Shown: piece after piece, positions 1-6,571 of the stretch
Layout: each line of letters opens with the position of its first letter
How positions within the stretch are numbered: position 1 is the stretch's first letter
NCBI GenBank assembly: GCA_021846065.1
Contig: JAJZCP010000046.1
Coordinates: forward strand, 1-8,958
Length of the DNA stretch: 8,958 nt
From: Acidobacteriota bacterium
GTDB lineage: Bacteria > Acidobacteriota > Terriglobia > Terriglobales > Acidobacteriaceae
Direction: 5' to 3'
Translations under genes and position numbers: made by a program
The notes under the pieces: model-generated
Told to the model about the DNA's origin: nothing
The model's database searches: none
The model's input: the letters and a program-made list of their open reading frames with translations, nothing else

Positions 1-432
1 AACTTTACCCTGACCGACCTCAACGGCAAGAAGGTTTCTCTGTCCGACTACAAGGGCAAGGCGGTGCAGTTGAACTTCTGGGCGACGTGGTGCGCGCCGT
101 GCAAGATTGAGACGCCGTGGCTGGCGGAGCTGGAGAAGCAGTACAAGCCGAAGGGATTTGAGATTCTGGGCGTCTCGTTTGACGATCTGGACGTGGGCGA
201 CGCGGCGAAGTTGAAGACGGAGACGGCCGACATCGCCCAAAGCGCCCGGCAGCTTGGCATCAACTATCCAGTGTTGCTGGATGGGGATGCTATCAGCAAG
301 CAATATGGCAATCCGGAGGTTTTTCCGACCTCGTTTTTTGTGAACCGGCAGGGGAAGATTGTCGCGGCGACGATGGGGCTGACCTCGAAGGACGATCTGG
401 AAAACAACATCAAAAAGGCGCTGGGCGAGTAA
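1..432 (+). CDS. TlpA/ResA-like thioredoxin-fold protein (5' end outside window)
   Basis: The reading frame is open from base 1 to a TAA at 430-432, giving the last 143 residues; the start and any export signal lie upstream. The visible part is a thioredoxin fold of the TlpA/AhpC-TSA type. It has the opening 'FTLTDLNGKKVSLSDYKGK' strand-turn typical of redoxins, then the redox motif WCAPC (Cys31 and Cys34 of the visible part) after 'LNFWATW', and the cis-proline loop 'VFPTS' (Pro109). Members are usually envelope-anchored or periplasmic and reduce disulfides, for instance in cytochrome c maturation or for a partner reductase. The next gene, 30 nt downstream, encodes a DsbD alpha-like domain, which supports a role in envelope thiol-disulfide exchange. 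The substrate cannot be told from sequence. The fold and redox motif are seen directly; periplasmic location is inferred from the family because the N-terminus is missing. Confidence 0.9.
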   Translation, partial: NFTLTDLNGKKVSLSDYKGKAVQLNFWATWCAPCKIETPWLAELEKQYKPKGFEILGVSFDDLDVGDAAKLKTETADIAQSARQLGINYPVLLDGDAISKQYGNPEVFPTSFFVNRQGKIVAATMGLTSKDDLENNIKKALGE

Positions 433-462
433 GCGGCGCGCCGGTAACGAAGGGGTGACGAC

Positions 463-966
463 GTGAGTGGATGGGTGAGCACACTGCTGGCGCTGATGCT
501 TGTGGTCGGCCAGCAGAATCCGTTTGGCAGCCTGTTGCAGAACACCGGGAAGAAGGATGCGCCGACGGAAGCGGTGCGTTATTTGTATCCGGAGCAGATT
601 AGCGTGACGGCAGGACAGGCGACGCCGGTCGAGCTGCACTTCAGCGTGAAGCAGGGACTGCACATCAACTCGCACACCCCGAAGACGAAAGACCTGATTG
701 CAACGGCAATTCAGTTTCCAGCCGACGCTGGGGTGCGAATGAGCGAGGTTGAGTTTCCGGCAGGCAAGGATTTTGTGTTGCCTGTCGCCGGGGCGCCGGG
801 CGATCATCTGAGCGTGTATACGGGCGAGTTTGCCGTGCGCGGCATGATGACCGCAACGCGCGGAGAGCATCTGGTGCAGGCGAAGCTGCGGTATCAGGCT
901 TGCGATAACCGCGCCTGTATGCCGCCGCACACGATTCCTGTGGTGGTGAATGTGGAGTCGCGCTGA
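463..966 (+). CDS. Stand-alone DsbD N-terminal (alpha) domain-like protein
   Basis: A 167-residue protein that resembles the periplasmic N-terminal domain of the thiol:disulfide reductase DsbD (the 'disulfide bond corrector' Ig-like fold). In DsbD this domain takes electrons from the membrane/thioredoxin part and passes them to DsbC, DsbG or CcmG-like partners. The key motif is YQACDNRACMPP near the C-terminus, with Cys147 and Cys152 separated by four residues and followed by the typical Pro-Pro; 'HINSHTP' near residue 67 is also family-like. A short hydrophobic stretch at residues 4-16 could be an export signal, though it lacks a basic n-region. The GTG start is the only sensible one: an in-frame TAA lies at 445-447 and GAAGGGG at 449-455 gives a ribosome site 7 nt upstream. 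The membrane (beta) and thioredoxin (gamma) domains of full DsbD are absent; the preceding TlpA-like protein may be its partner. Confidence 0.82.
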   Translation: MSGWVSTLLALMLVVGQQNPFGSLLQNTGKKDAPTEAVRYLYPEQISVTAGQATPVELHFSVKQGLHINSHTPKTKDLIATAIQFPADAGVRMSEVEFPAGKDFVLPVAGAPGDHLSVYTGEFAVRGMMTATRGEHLVQAKLRYQACDNRACMPPHTIPVVVNVESR

Positions 967-989
967 ATGCGCGGCTGCGAGTGTGCGGG

Positions 990-2537
990 ATGAATCGCAG
1001 AGCGTTTGTGCAGGGATTGGCCGGAGTGGTGGCGGCCTCGAAGTTGTCGGCGGCGCGCGCTGCGGAGACGCTTCTGGCTGAGCGTCTGGCGGCTGATCCG
1101 CTGCGACCGCAGTATCACCTGCTGCCGGTGGCCAACTGGATGAACGATCCGAATGGGCCGATCTTCTGGCGCGGCAAGTATCACATGTTTTACCAGTACA
1201 ATCCTGACGGCGCGTACTGGGGCGATATGCACTGGGGGCACGCGGTGAGCGCGGATATGGTGCATTGGCGGCAGTTGCCGGTGGCGCTTGCGCCCACGCC
1301 GGGCGGGTCGGACAGCGCAGGCGTCTTTAGCGGAACAGCTGCGGTGGTGGATGGGCGCGTGCAGATGATCTATACGGGCGTGCGTTCGGTTCCGGAGGCA
1401 GCGGCAACGATCAAAAACGGAGATCAAAGCCTGCTGGAGACGCAGTGCCTGGCGGTCAGCGAAGACGAGAGCCTGAGCCGGTGGCGCAAGCGGACGCAGC
1501 CGGTGATTGCCGCGCCGCCAGCGGGAATGCAGGTGAACGGCTTTCGCGATCCTTCGCCGTGGCGACAAGGGGAATGGTGGTATCTGACGCTGGCGGCTGG
1601 ATCCAGGGAGCGCGGCGGCGCGGTGCTGCTCTATCGTTCGCGCGACCTGCGCCAGTGGGAGTTCCTGCATCTTCTGGCCGAGCGCGCGGGCAGCATCGCG
1701 GTTCCGCTGGAGAAGCCGGATGCGAACGAGGTCTGGGAGTGTCCGGAGTTTTTTGCCTTGGGCGAGGGAGCGGCGCGACGCCATGTGCTGATCTACTCGA
1801 CCAACGGGAAGGCGTATTGGCTGAGCGGGCTGTTGGACGAGAAGACGATGCGGTATGCGCCGGAGCAGGCAGGAGTGCTGGATTACGGATCGTATTACGC
1901 GCCGAAGACGCAGTTGGATGCCGCGGGTCAGCGTGTTCTGTGGGGCTGGATTCCGGAGACGCGACCGCTGGCGGAGTATAGGGCCGCGGGATGGGCAGGA
2001 TTGATGTCTCTGCCACGCGTCCTGACGCTGAGCGCGGAGGGCCGGTTGCGGATGCAGGTGGCGCCGGAGCTGGAGAGATTGCGGATAGCCGAGCAGCGCT
2101 TGACGCCAACTACGGACGCGGCGGCGCTGCGCGTCTCCTTGAAGGCGATGCGCATTGCGGACTACTGTGGCGAGCTACGCTGTGTGGCCTCGCGCGGCGA
2201 GTCTGCGCAGGTGAAGGCCTGGGAGATGGCGCTGGTCGGCGAGGGAGCCAAGCCGTGGTTGCAGATTGCCTACAGCCCGGCGAATCCGCTTGAGGTGCGT
2301 GTGAACGGAATCGCGGTGCCGGTTGCGGGCGAGTGCGAGATGCGGGTGTGGGTCGATGGCTCGTCGATGGAAGTGGTGTTGAACGGCGAATCGGCTTGCA
2401 CGGTGCGGATTTATCCCGAAGGCAGAGCAGCGCAAACGTTGCATCCGCAGTGGACCGGCGACGCGGCAGCGCTGCGCGAGCTGAGCGTCTGGGCGATGAC
2501 GCCGATCTCTTCAGACCGCCTGACGACCCTTGCGTGA
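990..2537 (+). CDS. Tat-exported glycoside hydrolase family 32 (fructan/sucrose beta-fructosidase)
   Basis: A 515-residue GH32 enzyme, expected to release fructose from sucrose, inulin or levan by a retaining mechanism. All three family signatures are present: WMNDPNG with nucleophile Asp53, FRDP with transition-state stabiliser Asp187, and WECPEFF with acid/base Glu250. 'FSGTA' near residue 113 and 'YAPKT' with 'LSLPRVL' further on also fit the five-bladed propeller; about the last 150 residues form the usual beta-sandwich. The N-terminus MNRRAFVQGLAG reads as a twin-arginine signal, with likely cleavage after ARA (Ala24), so the enzyme is probably exported folded. I chose ATG 990 because it puts the RR pair right at the N-terminus and has a weak GAG at 979-981; an in-frame GTG at 981 would add three residues. 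The gene follows the DsbD-like gene by 23 nt, so cotranscription is likely. Whether it prefers sucrose or polymeric fructan cannot be read from the motifs. Confidence 0.93.
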   Translation: MNRRAFVQGLAGVVAASKLSAARAAETLLAERLAADPLRPQYHLLPVANWMNDPNGPIFWRGKYHMFYQYNPDGAYWGDMHWGHAVSADMVHWRQLPVALAPTPGGSDSAGVFSGTAAVVDGRVQMIYTGVRSVPEAAATIKNGDQSLLETQCLAVSEDESLSRWRKRTQPVIAAPPAGMQVNGFRDPSPWRQGEWWYLTLAAGSRERGGAVLLYRSRDLRQWEFLHLLAERAGSIAVPLEKPDANEVWECPEFFALGEGAARRHVLIYSTNGKAYWLSGLLDEKTMRYAPEQAGVLDYGSYYAPKTQLDAAGQRVLWGWIPETRPLAEYRAAGWAGLMSLPRVLTLSAEGRLRMQVAPELERLRIAEQRLTPTTDAAALRVSLKAMRIADYCGELRCVASRGESAQVKAWEMALVGEGAKPWLQIAYSPANPLEVRVNGIAVPVAGECEMRVWVDGSSMEVVLNGESACTVRIYPEGRAAQTLHPQWTGDAAALRELSVWAMTPISSDRLTTLA

Positions 2538-2628
2538 AGCTCTCCTGCCCGTGCGACTTTGCAGCAAAAGACCGTGAACGGCTAGAAGTAAATCGATCCA
2601 CGTGAATCCCTGAAAAATCCTTAACTGC

Positions 2629-2657
2629 TTGACAGAAGCAGGCAGGGTGGATAGATT
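2629..2657 (+). promoter_or_regulatory. Sigma70-type promoter for the GH3 gene
   Basis: TTGACA (2629-2634, perfect -35) and TAGATT (2652-2657, four of six matches to TATAAT) are separated by exactly 17 nt. Transcription would begin near 2664, leaving a leader of about 90 nt before ATG 2755. It lies in the 217-nt gap (2538-2754) between the GH32 and GH3 genes, so the GH3 gene can be expressed apart from the upstream operon. The same gap holds small palindromes (TTTGCAGCAAA at 2558-2568, ATCGAT at 2592-2597, CACGTG at 2599-2604) upstream of the -35; any of these could be an operator, but none matches a site I can name. I see no hairpin terminator behind the GH32 stop. Confidence 0.6.
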
Positions 2658-2740
2658 GAGGGCGCGGAAAAAAGGCTTGGAATACTGCGCGCAAGCACAT
2701 GCGAAGTGGTTGCGAAGGGTTAGAAAACGGCCGCGCCGCA

Positions 2741-2745
2741 GGGAG
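2741..2745 (+). promoter_or_regulatory. Ribosome binding site fixing the GH3 start
   Basis: GGGAG sits 9 nt before ATG 2755. The reading frame stays open upstream to about 2629, but that stretch overlaps the promoter and is rich in Arg and Lys with no recognisable domain. This site and the signal peptide that begins at 2755 together settle the start. Confidence 0.7.
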
Positions 2746-2754
2746 ACGATTGCA

Positions 2755-5418
2755 ATGAATCAGTGGAGTTGGCGAGGAGCGGCGCTGGGCTGTTTGAGCG
2801 CGTTGGTGTTGATGATGGGCAACGGCGCAAAGGCGCAGGAGCCTGCATACATGAATCCGCATCTGTCGCCGGAGCAGCGGGCAGCGGACCTGGTGCAGCG
2901 GATGACGCTTGAAGAGAAGGCCAGTCAACTGGTGAATCAGGCGCGTGCGATTCCGCGACTGCATGTGCCCTCGTATGACTGGTGGAGCGAGGCTCTGCAT
3001 GGCGTGGCAGTGAACGGGACGACGGAGTTTCCCGAGCCGATCGGGCTTGGAGCGACCTTTGATCCGAGTCTGATTCACTCGATGGGAGTGGACATCAGCA
3101 CCGAGGCGCGCGTGAAGCATGAAGAGGCGATGCGCGCCAACGGCGGTCACAGCGATATCTTTCAGGGGCTGGACTTCTGGGCGCCCAATCTGAATATCTT
3201 CCGTGATCCGCGCTGGGGGCGCGGGCAGGAGACCTATGGCGAAGACCCGTTTCTGACCGGGCGGATGGGCGTCGCGTTTGTGACCGGGATGCAGGGCGAC
3301 GATCCACGATACTATCGCGTGATTGCGACGCCGAAACACTTTGATGTTCACAGCGGACCGGAGCCGACACGACACAAGGCGAATGTGGACGTGAGCAAGC
3401 ACGATGAAGTGGATACCTATCTGCCGGCGTTTCGGGCGGCGGTAGTCGAGGGCAAGGCGGACTCGGTGATGTGCGCCTACAACAGCATCAACGGCGAGCC
3501 GGCGTGCGCGAATCAGTTCCTGCTCCAGGACCAGCTTCGCGACAAGTGGGGATTCAAGGGCTACGTGGTCTCCGACTGCGGCGCGGTGATCGACATCTTC
3601 AGCGGACACCACTTCAAGCCGACCCAGGCGCAGGCCTCGGCGATCAGCTTGCAGCGCGGCATGGACAATGAGTGCGCCGATTTCTTTGCCAAGGTGAAGG
3701 ATGACCATGATTACAAGCCGTATCTGGATGCGGTGAAGGAAGGCTATCTGAAGGAGAGCGAGATCGACACGGCGGTGGAGCGGCTGTTCACGGCGCGCAT
3801 CAAGCTGGGCATGTTCGATCCGCCGTCGATGGACCCGTACTCGAAGATTCCGGCGAGCGAGCTGAACAGCCCGGCGCACAAGGCTCTGGCGCTGCGCGCG
3901 GCCGATGAGTCGATGGTGCTGCTGAAGAACGACGGAACTCTGCCGCTGAAGGACAAGAATATCCGCATTGCCGTCGTTGGTCCGCTGGCCAATCAGACTA
4001 CGTTTCTTCTCGGCAACTACACCGGAGTTCCCGACCACATGCAGTCGATTCTCGATGGCATGAAGGAGCAGTTTGCCAACGATCAGATCGATTATCTCCA
4101 GGGCACGCAGTTCCTCAGCAACAGTGCTCAGCCTGTACCCTCCAGCGCTTTGTCCACCAACGGCAAGCCGGGAGTGACGATCAATATCGATAAGGCTCCG
4201 CCGATGGACCTGTCTGCGCTGACCATGAAGCCGACCGTGCTCTCGACCATGCACGCTTCGAATATCGATGCTGCCAAGGTTGCGATTCCCGATGACGTTA
4301 CGGTTCCTGTCGCACTTCACTGGGAGGCAACGCTCAAAGTCCAGGAGACGGCGGATTACAACCTCGGCATGACTGCAAACAGCTTCTTCCGCGTGCAGGT
4401 CGATGGTCAGGATGTCATCACCAACTTCGGTTACCGTCACTCCGGAACCCGACTTGGCCGCATCCATCTGGAAAAAGGCAAGGCTTACGCATTGTCCGTG
4501 GATTACACTCCGGGCGAAGACTCTTCGCTCATGGCTCGTCTCATGTGGTCCAAGGTGGACATGACGCCGCAGCCCGATGCCATTGCCGCCGCAAAGAAGG
4601 ATGACGTCATTGTGGCTGTCGTCGGCATTACCAGCCGTCTGGAGGGTGAGGAGATGAAGGTGAGCGAGCCGGGATTCCTGGGCGGCGACCGCACCAGCAT
4701 CGATCTGCCCAAGCCGGAAGAAGACCTGCTGGAAGCCTTGTCGGCAACCGGCAAGCCCCTCGTCGTAGTTCTCGTTAACGGCAGCGCGCTGGCCGTGAAC
4801 TGGGCCAAGGAACATGCCAACGCGATTTTGGAAGCCTGGTATCCGGGCGAAAAGGGCGGCCTGGCGGTTGCGCAGACACTCTCTGGCTGGAACAATCCGG
4901 CTGGACGACTTCCTGTGACCTTCTACACGGGCGTGGATCAGTTGCCGAAGTTTGAGGACTATGCGATGAAGAACCGGACGTACCGGTACTTTACGGGTAC
5001 GCCTCTTTATCCGTTTGGCTATGGGTTGAGCTATACCACCTTTGCGTACAGCCATCTGGAAGCTCCGACGGCACCGGTCAAGCCGGGCGACCCAGTGCTG
5101 GTGAAGGTTTCGGTGACGAACACGGGCAAGCGCGATGGGGACGAAGTGGCGCAGCTTTATCTGAGCTTCCCGGATGTGCCTGGAGCGCCGTTGAAAGCAC
5201 TTCGATCCTTCCGTCGCGTGCATCTGGCGGCAGGCCAGACGAAGCAGGTGGAGTTTGCGCTGGAAGGCCGTGACATGAGTATGGTTTCGGCCGAAGGTGA
5301 GCCGGAGATTCCCGCCGGAGCCTACAAGATCAGCGTAGGCGGCGGCCAGCCTGGCACGAGCGCGCAGACGCTGGATGCAACGGTGACGGTCGAGGGATCG
5401 AAGACTCTGCCGGAGTAA
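2755..5418 (+). CDS. Exported glycoside hydrolase family 3 beta-glucosidase/beta-xylosidase with PA14 insert
   Basis: An 887-residue GH3 enzyme that should remove glucosyl or xylosyl units from the non-reducing ends of plant-type oligosaccharides. A Sec signal (hydrophobic residues 9-22, probable cleavage after AKA, Ala27) sends it out of the cytoplasm. The N-terminal barrel (about 35-380) has 'YDWWSEALHGVA', 'FWAPNLNIFRDPRWGRGQE', KHF at 194-196 and the nucleophile Asp274 in VVSDCGA. The 'YDWWSEALHG' and 'SDCGA' style resembles beta-xylosidase-like members. The second domain is split by a PA14 module (about 505-600), often a carbohydrate-contacting lid in GH3. The region 'SRLEGEEM' (Glu630, Glu632) is where the acid/base would be expected, but I cannot assign it firmly. 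A fibronectin III-like domain closes the protein (about 776-855). The gene has its own promoter and a strong terminator. Codon style changes in the middle part, near the PA14 module. Exact substrate is open. Confidence 0.93.
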   Translation: MNQWSWRGAALGCLSALVLMMGNGAKAQEPAYMNPHLSPEQRAADLVQRMTLEEKASQLVNQARAIPRLHVPSYDWWSEALHGVAVNGTTEFPEPIGLGATFDPSLIHSMGVDISTEARVKHEEAMRANGGHSDIFQGLDFWAPNLNIFRDPRWGRGQETYGEDPFLTGRMGVAFVTGMQGDDPRYYRVIATPKHFDVHSGPEPTRHKANVDVSKHDEVDTYLPAFRAAVVEGKADSVMCAYNSINGEPACANQFLLQDQLRDKWGFKGYVVSDCGAVIDIFSGHHFKPTQAQASAISLQRGMDNECADFFAKVKDDHDYKPYLDAVKEGYLKESEIDTAVERLFTARIKLGMFDPPSMDPYSKIPASELNSPAHKALALRAADESMVLLKNDGTLPLKDKNIRIAVVGPLANQTTFLLGNYTGVPDHMQSILDGMKEQFANDQIDYLQGTQFLSNSAQPVPSSALSTNGKPGVTINIDKAPPMDLSALTMKPTVLSTMHASNIDAAKVAIPDDVTVPVALHWEATLKVQETADYNLGMTANSFFRVQVDGQDVITNFGYRHSGTRLGRIHLEKGKAYALSVDYTPGEDSSLMARLMWSKVDMTPQPDAIAAAKKDDVIVAVVGITSRLEGEEMKVSEPGFLGGDRTSIDLPKPEEDLLEALSATGKPLVVVLVNGSALAVNWAKEHANAILEAWYPGEKGGLAVAQTLSGWNNPAGRLPVTFYTGVDQLPKFEDYAMKNRTYRYFTGTPLYPFGYGLSYTTFAYSHLEAPTAPVKPGDPVLVKVSVTNTGKRDGDEVAQLYLSFPDVPGAPLKALRSFRRVHLAAGQTKQVEFALEGRDMSMVSAEGEPEIPAGAYKISVGGGQPGTSAQTLDATVTVEGSKTLPE

Positions 5419-5433
5419 GCGGAAGCAGGAAAC

Positions 5434-5480
5434 AAACGGGACGAAGCGCGGTCTGGCGCTTCGTCCCGTTTTTTATTTTT
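5434..5480 (+). terminator. Strong intrinsic terminator, probably bidirectional
   Basis: A perfect 16-bp inverted repeat (5434-5449 with 5456-5471, arm AAACGGGACGAAGCGC) encloses a 6-nt loop and runs into a T-rich tail TTTTTATTTTT up to 5480. It lies 15 nt after the GH3 stop and 13 nt beyond the end of the convergent AI-2E family gene (stop at 5485-5487). Read on the minus strand the same hairpin is followed by GTTTGTTTCC, also U-rich, so it can plausibly end both transcripts. Confidence 0.93.
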
Positions 5481-5484
5481 GTCT

Positions 5485-6489
5485 TCAGTCGCGCAGCAGC
5501 GTGTCGCAGATGACGATGGCGGCAGCGGCGATGGGAGCAGCGAGCGCGACGCCGATTGGCCCGGCAACAGCTGCCAGCAAAAGCTGAAGCAGCAGCGTGA
5601 GCGCCGGAGGCAGACGCACCAGATTGCGCTCCAGCAGAGGAGTGACGAAGTAGCCTTCCAGTACAAAGACCACGGCAAAGACGGCAAGCGTCAGCAGACC
5701 GCTCATCGGAGAGTTGGCCAGGCCCAGCAGGATCGCGGGAACCAGCGCGATGAGCGGGCCGACATTGGGAACAAAGGTAAGCAGGGCGGCGATGAGCGCC
5801 AGCAGGCCAGGCAGGGGCACGCCGATGAGCCAGAGTCCGATGCCTACAAAGAGGCCGACAAAGGTCATGGAAAGCAGTTTGGCCAGAATCCACCAGAGCA
5901 GCACTTTGCGGACACGGGAGACGCATTCGTCCAGCAAGGGACGAAAAAGCTGAGGCACCAGGCGACGCAGCCCGCGGTAGTAAATCAGCGGCTCGGCGGC
6001 CAGATACAGGCTCAGCAGCAATGTGATGGCAAGGCCGGCGACGGCTGTGGCCGAGGTGAGCACAATGCCGCCGATGCGAGTGAGCGCAAAGCGTGCGCCG
6101 TTGGCGATCTGGTCAGGATCGGGCGATTGTGTCAGCAGCCAGCGCCCCCATGCGGTCTCCTGAACTTCGCCGAGGATGCGATGGAAAGCGTAGGGCAGAT
6201 CATTTTGCAACTGCGCAAACTGGGAGAGAATGTTTGGGCCTTCCACCCAGAAAAACAAGGTTACGATGCCGAGCAGCAGCGCGAGGAAGAGCAGCAAAGC
6301 CAGCCCGCGATGAATCCGCAGCCGCTGACTCAACGCGCGAGAGACGGCAAAGAGCAGAATCGAGCCGATAATCGCGGCGAAGAGAAGCAGGAAGATGACG
6401 CGGCCCATCCACAACAGCAGCGCAGCCACGGCCAAGCCAAAGACCGAGAGCAGCACGGTGAAGAGACGTTTTGCAAAATAATCCGGCAT
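5485..6489 (-). CDS. AI-2E (PerM/YhhT) family membrane protein
   Basis: A 334-residue multi-pass inner-membrane protein of the AI-2E family, named after a reported autoinducer-2 exporter; other members act as Na+(Li+)/H+ antiporters or are uncharacterised, so the substrate is unknown. Hydrophobic stretches lie near 9-27, 31-50, 62-81, 140-166, 204-223, 225-258, 262-280 and 296-327. The soluble loop between the third and fourth segments (about 84-138) is a family trait. The signature TFVPNVGP (Pro241, Pro245) followed by 'LEGYFVTPLLERNLVRLPP' is characteristic. ATG 6489 is preferred because GGAG at 6499-6502 is 9 nt upstream; ATG 6498 would add three residues but has that site directly against it. 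An open frame continues upstream to 6711, but it overlaps the pepA 3' end in another frame and is not membrane-like. The gene follows pepA by 82 nt. Confidence 0.88.
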   Translation of the reverse strand: MPDYFAKRLFTVLLSVFGLAVAALLLWMGRVIFLLLFAAIIGSILLFAVSRALSQRLRIHRGLALLLFLALLLGIVTLFFWVEGPNILSQFAQLQNDLPYAFHRILGEVQETAWGRWLLTQSPDPDQIANGARFALTRIGGIVLTSATAVAGLAITLLLSLYLAAEPLIYYRGLRRLVPQLFRPLLDECVSRVRKVLLWWILAKLLSMTFVGLFVGIGLWLIGVPLPGLLALIAALLTFVPNVGPLIALVPAILLGLANSPMSGLLTLAVFAVVFVLEGYFVTPLLERNLVRLPPALTLLLQLLLAAVAGPIGVALAAPIAAAAIVICDTLLRD

Positions 6490-6498
6490 GGCGTTCAT

Positions 6499-6502
6499 CT
6501 CC
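6499..6502 (-). promoter_or_regulatory. Ribosome binding site deciding the AI-2E gene start
   Basis: GGAG on the minus strand ends 9 nt before ATG 6489 (protein start MPDYFAKRL). The alternative ATG at 6498 directly abuts this GGAG, which leaves no spacing, so the shorter start is favoured. Confidence 0.55.
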
Positions 6503-6515
6503 GGAAGGGAAATTG

Positions 6516-6551
6516 GCCCGGCGAGCGGTTTCAGGCTGCTGCGCGCCGGGC
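6516..6551 (-). repeat. 8-bp perfect inverted repeat in the pepA-AI-2E gene gap
   Basis: GCCCGGCG (6516-6523) and CGCCGGGC (6544-6551) are perfect complements around a 20-nt loop, between the pepA stop and the next gene's ribosome site on the minus strand. All pairs are G-C, so the RNA stem would be stable. It is not followed by a U-run, so it is not a classical terminator; it might slow 3'-exonuclease decay of pepA message or reduce readthrough. In such a GC-rich genome a chance match is possible. Confidence 0.35.
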
Positions 6552-6571
6552 GGTGTGACTTCGGTGAGCGA

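Noticed and set aside
894..1784. A minus-strand open frame of 296 codons opposite the GH32 gene
   Set aside because: Arg/His-rich composition, no motif, and it lies fully against a well supported GH32 enzyme.
2629..2754. N-terminal extension of the GH3 protein by 42 residues
   Set aside because: It would begin inside the -35 hexamer, is basic and unlike a signal peptide, and the ribosome site plus signal peptide at 2755 mark the real start.
2110..5223. A minus-strand open frame of 1037 codons running opposite the GH3 gene and the end of the GH32 gene
   Set aside because: It is striking for its length but is His/Arg/Leu-rich with no recognisable domain, crosses a good plus-strand promoter, and is what GC-ending codon bias on the plus strand produces by reducing antisense stops. 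The plus-strand genes have clear family motifs.
5479..6558. A plus-strand open frame of 359 codons opposite the AI-2E gene
   Set aside because: Its product is Gln/Glu/Arg-rich low-complexity sequence, the expected mirror of a hydrophobic membrane protein, and it overlaps the terminator tail.
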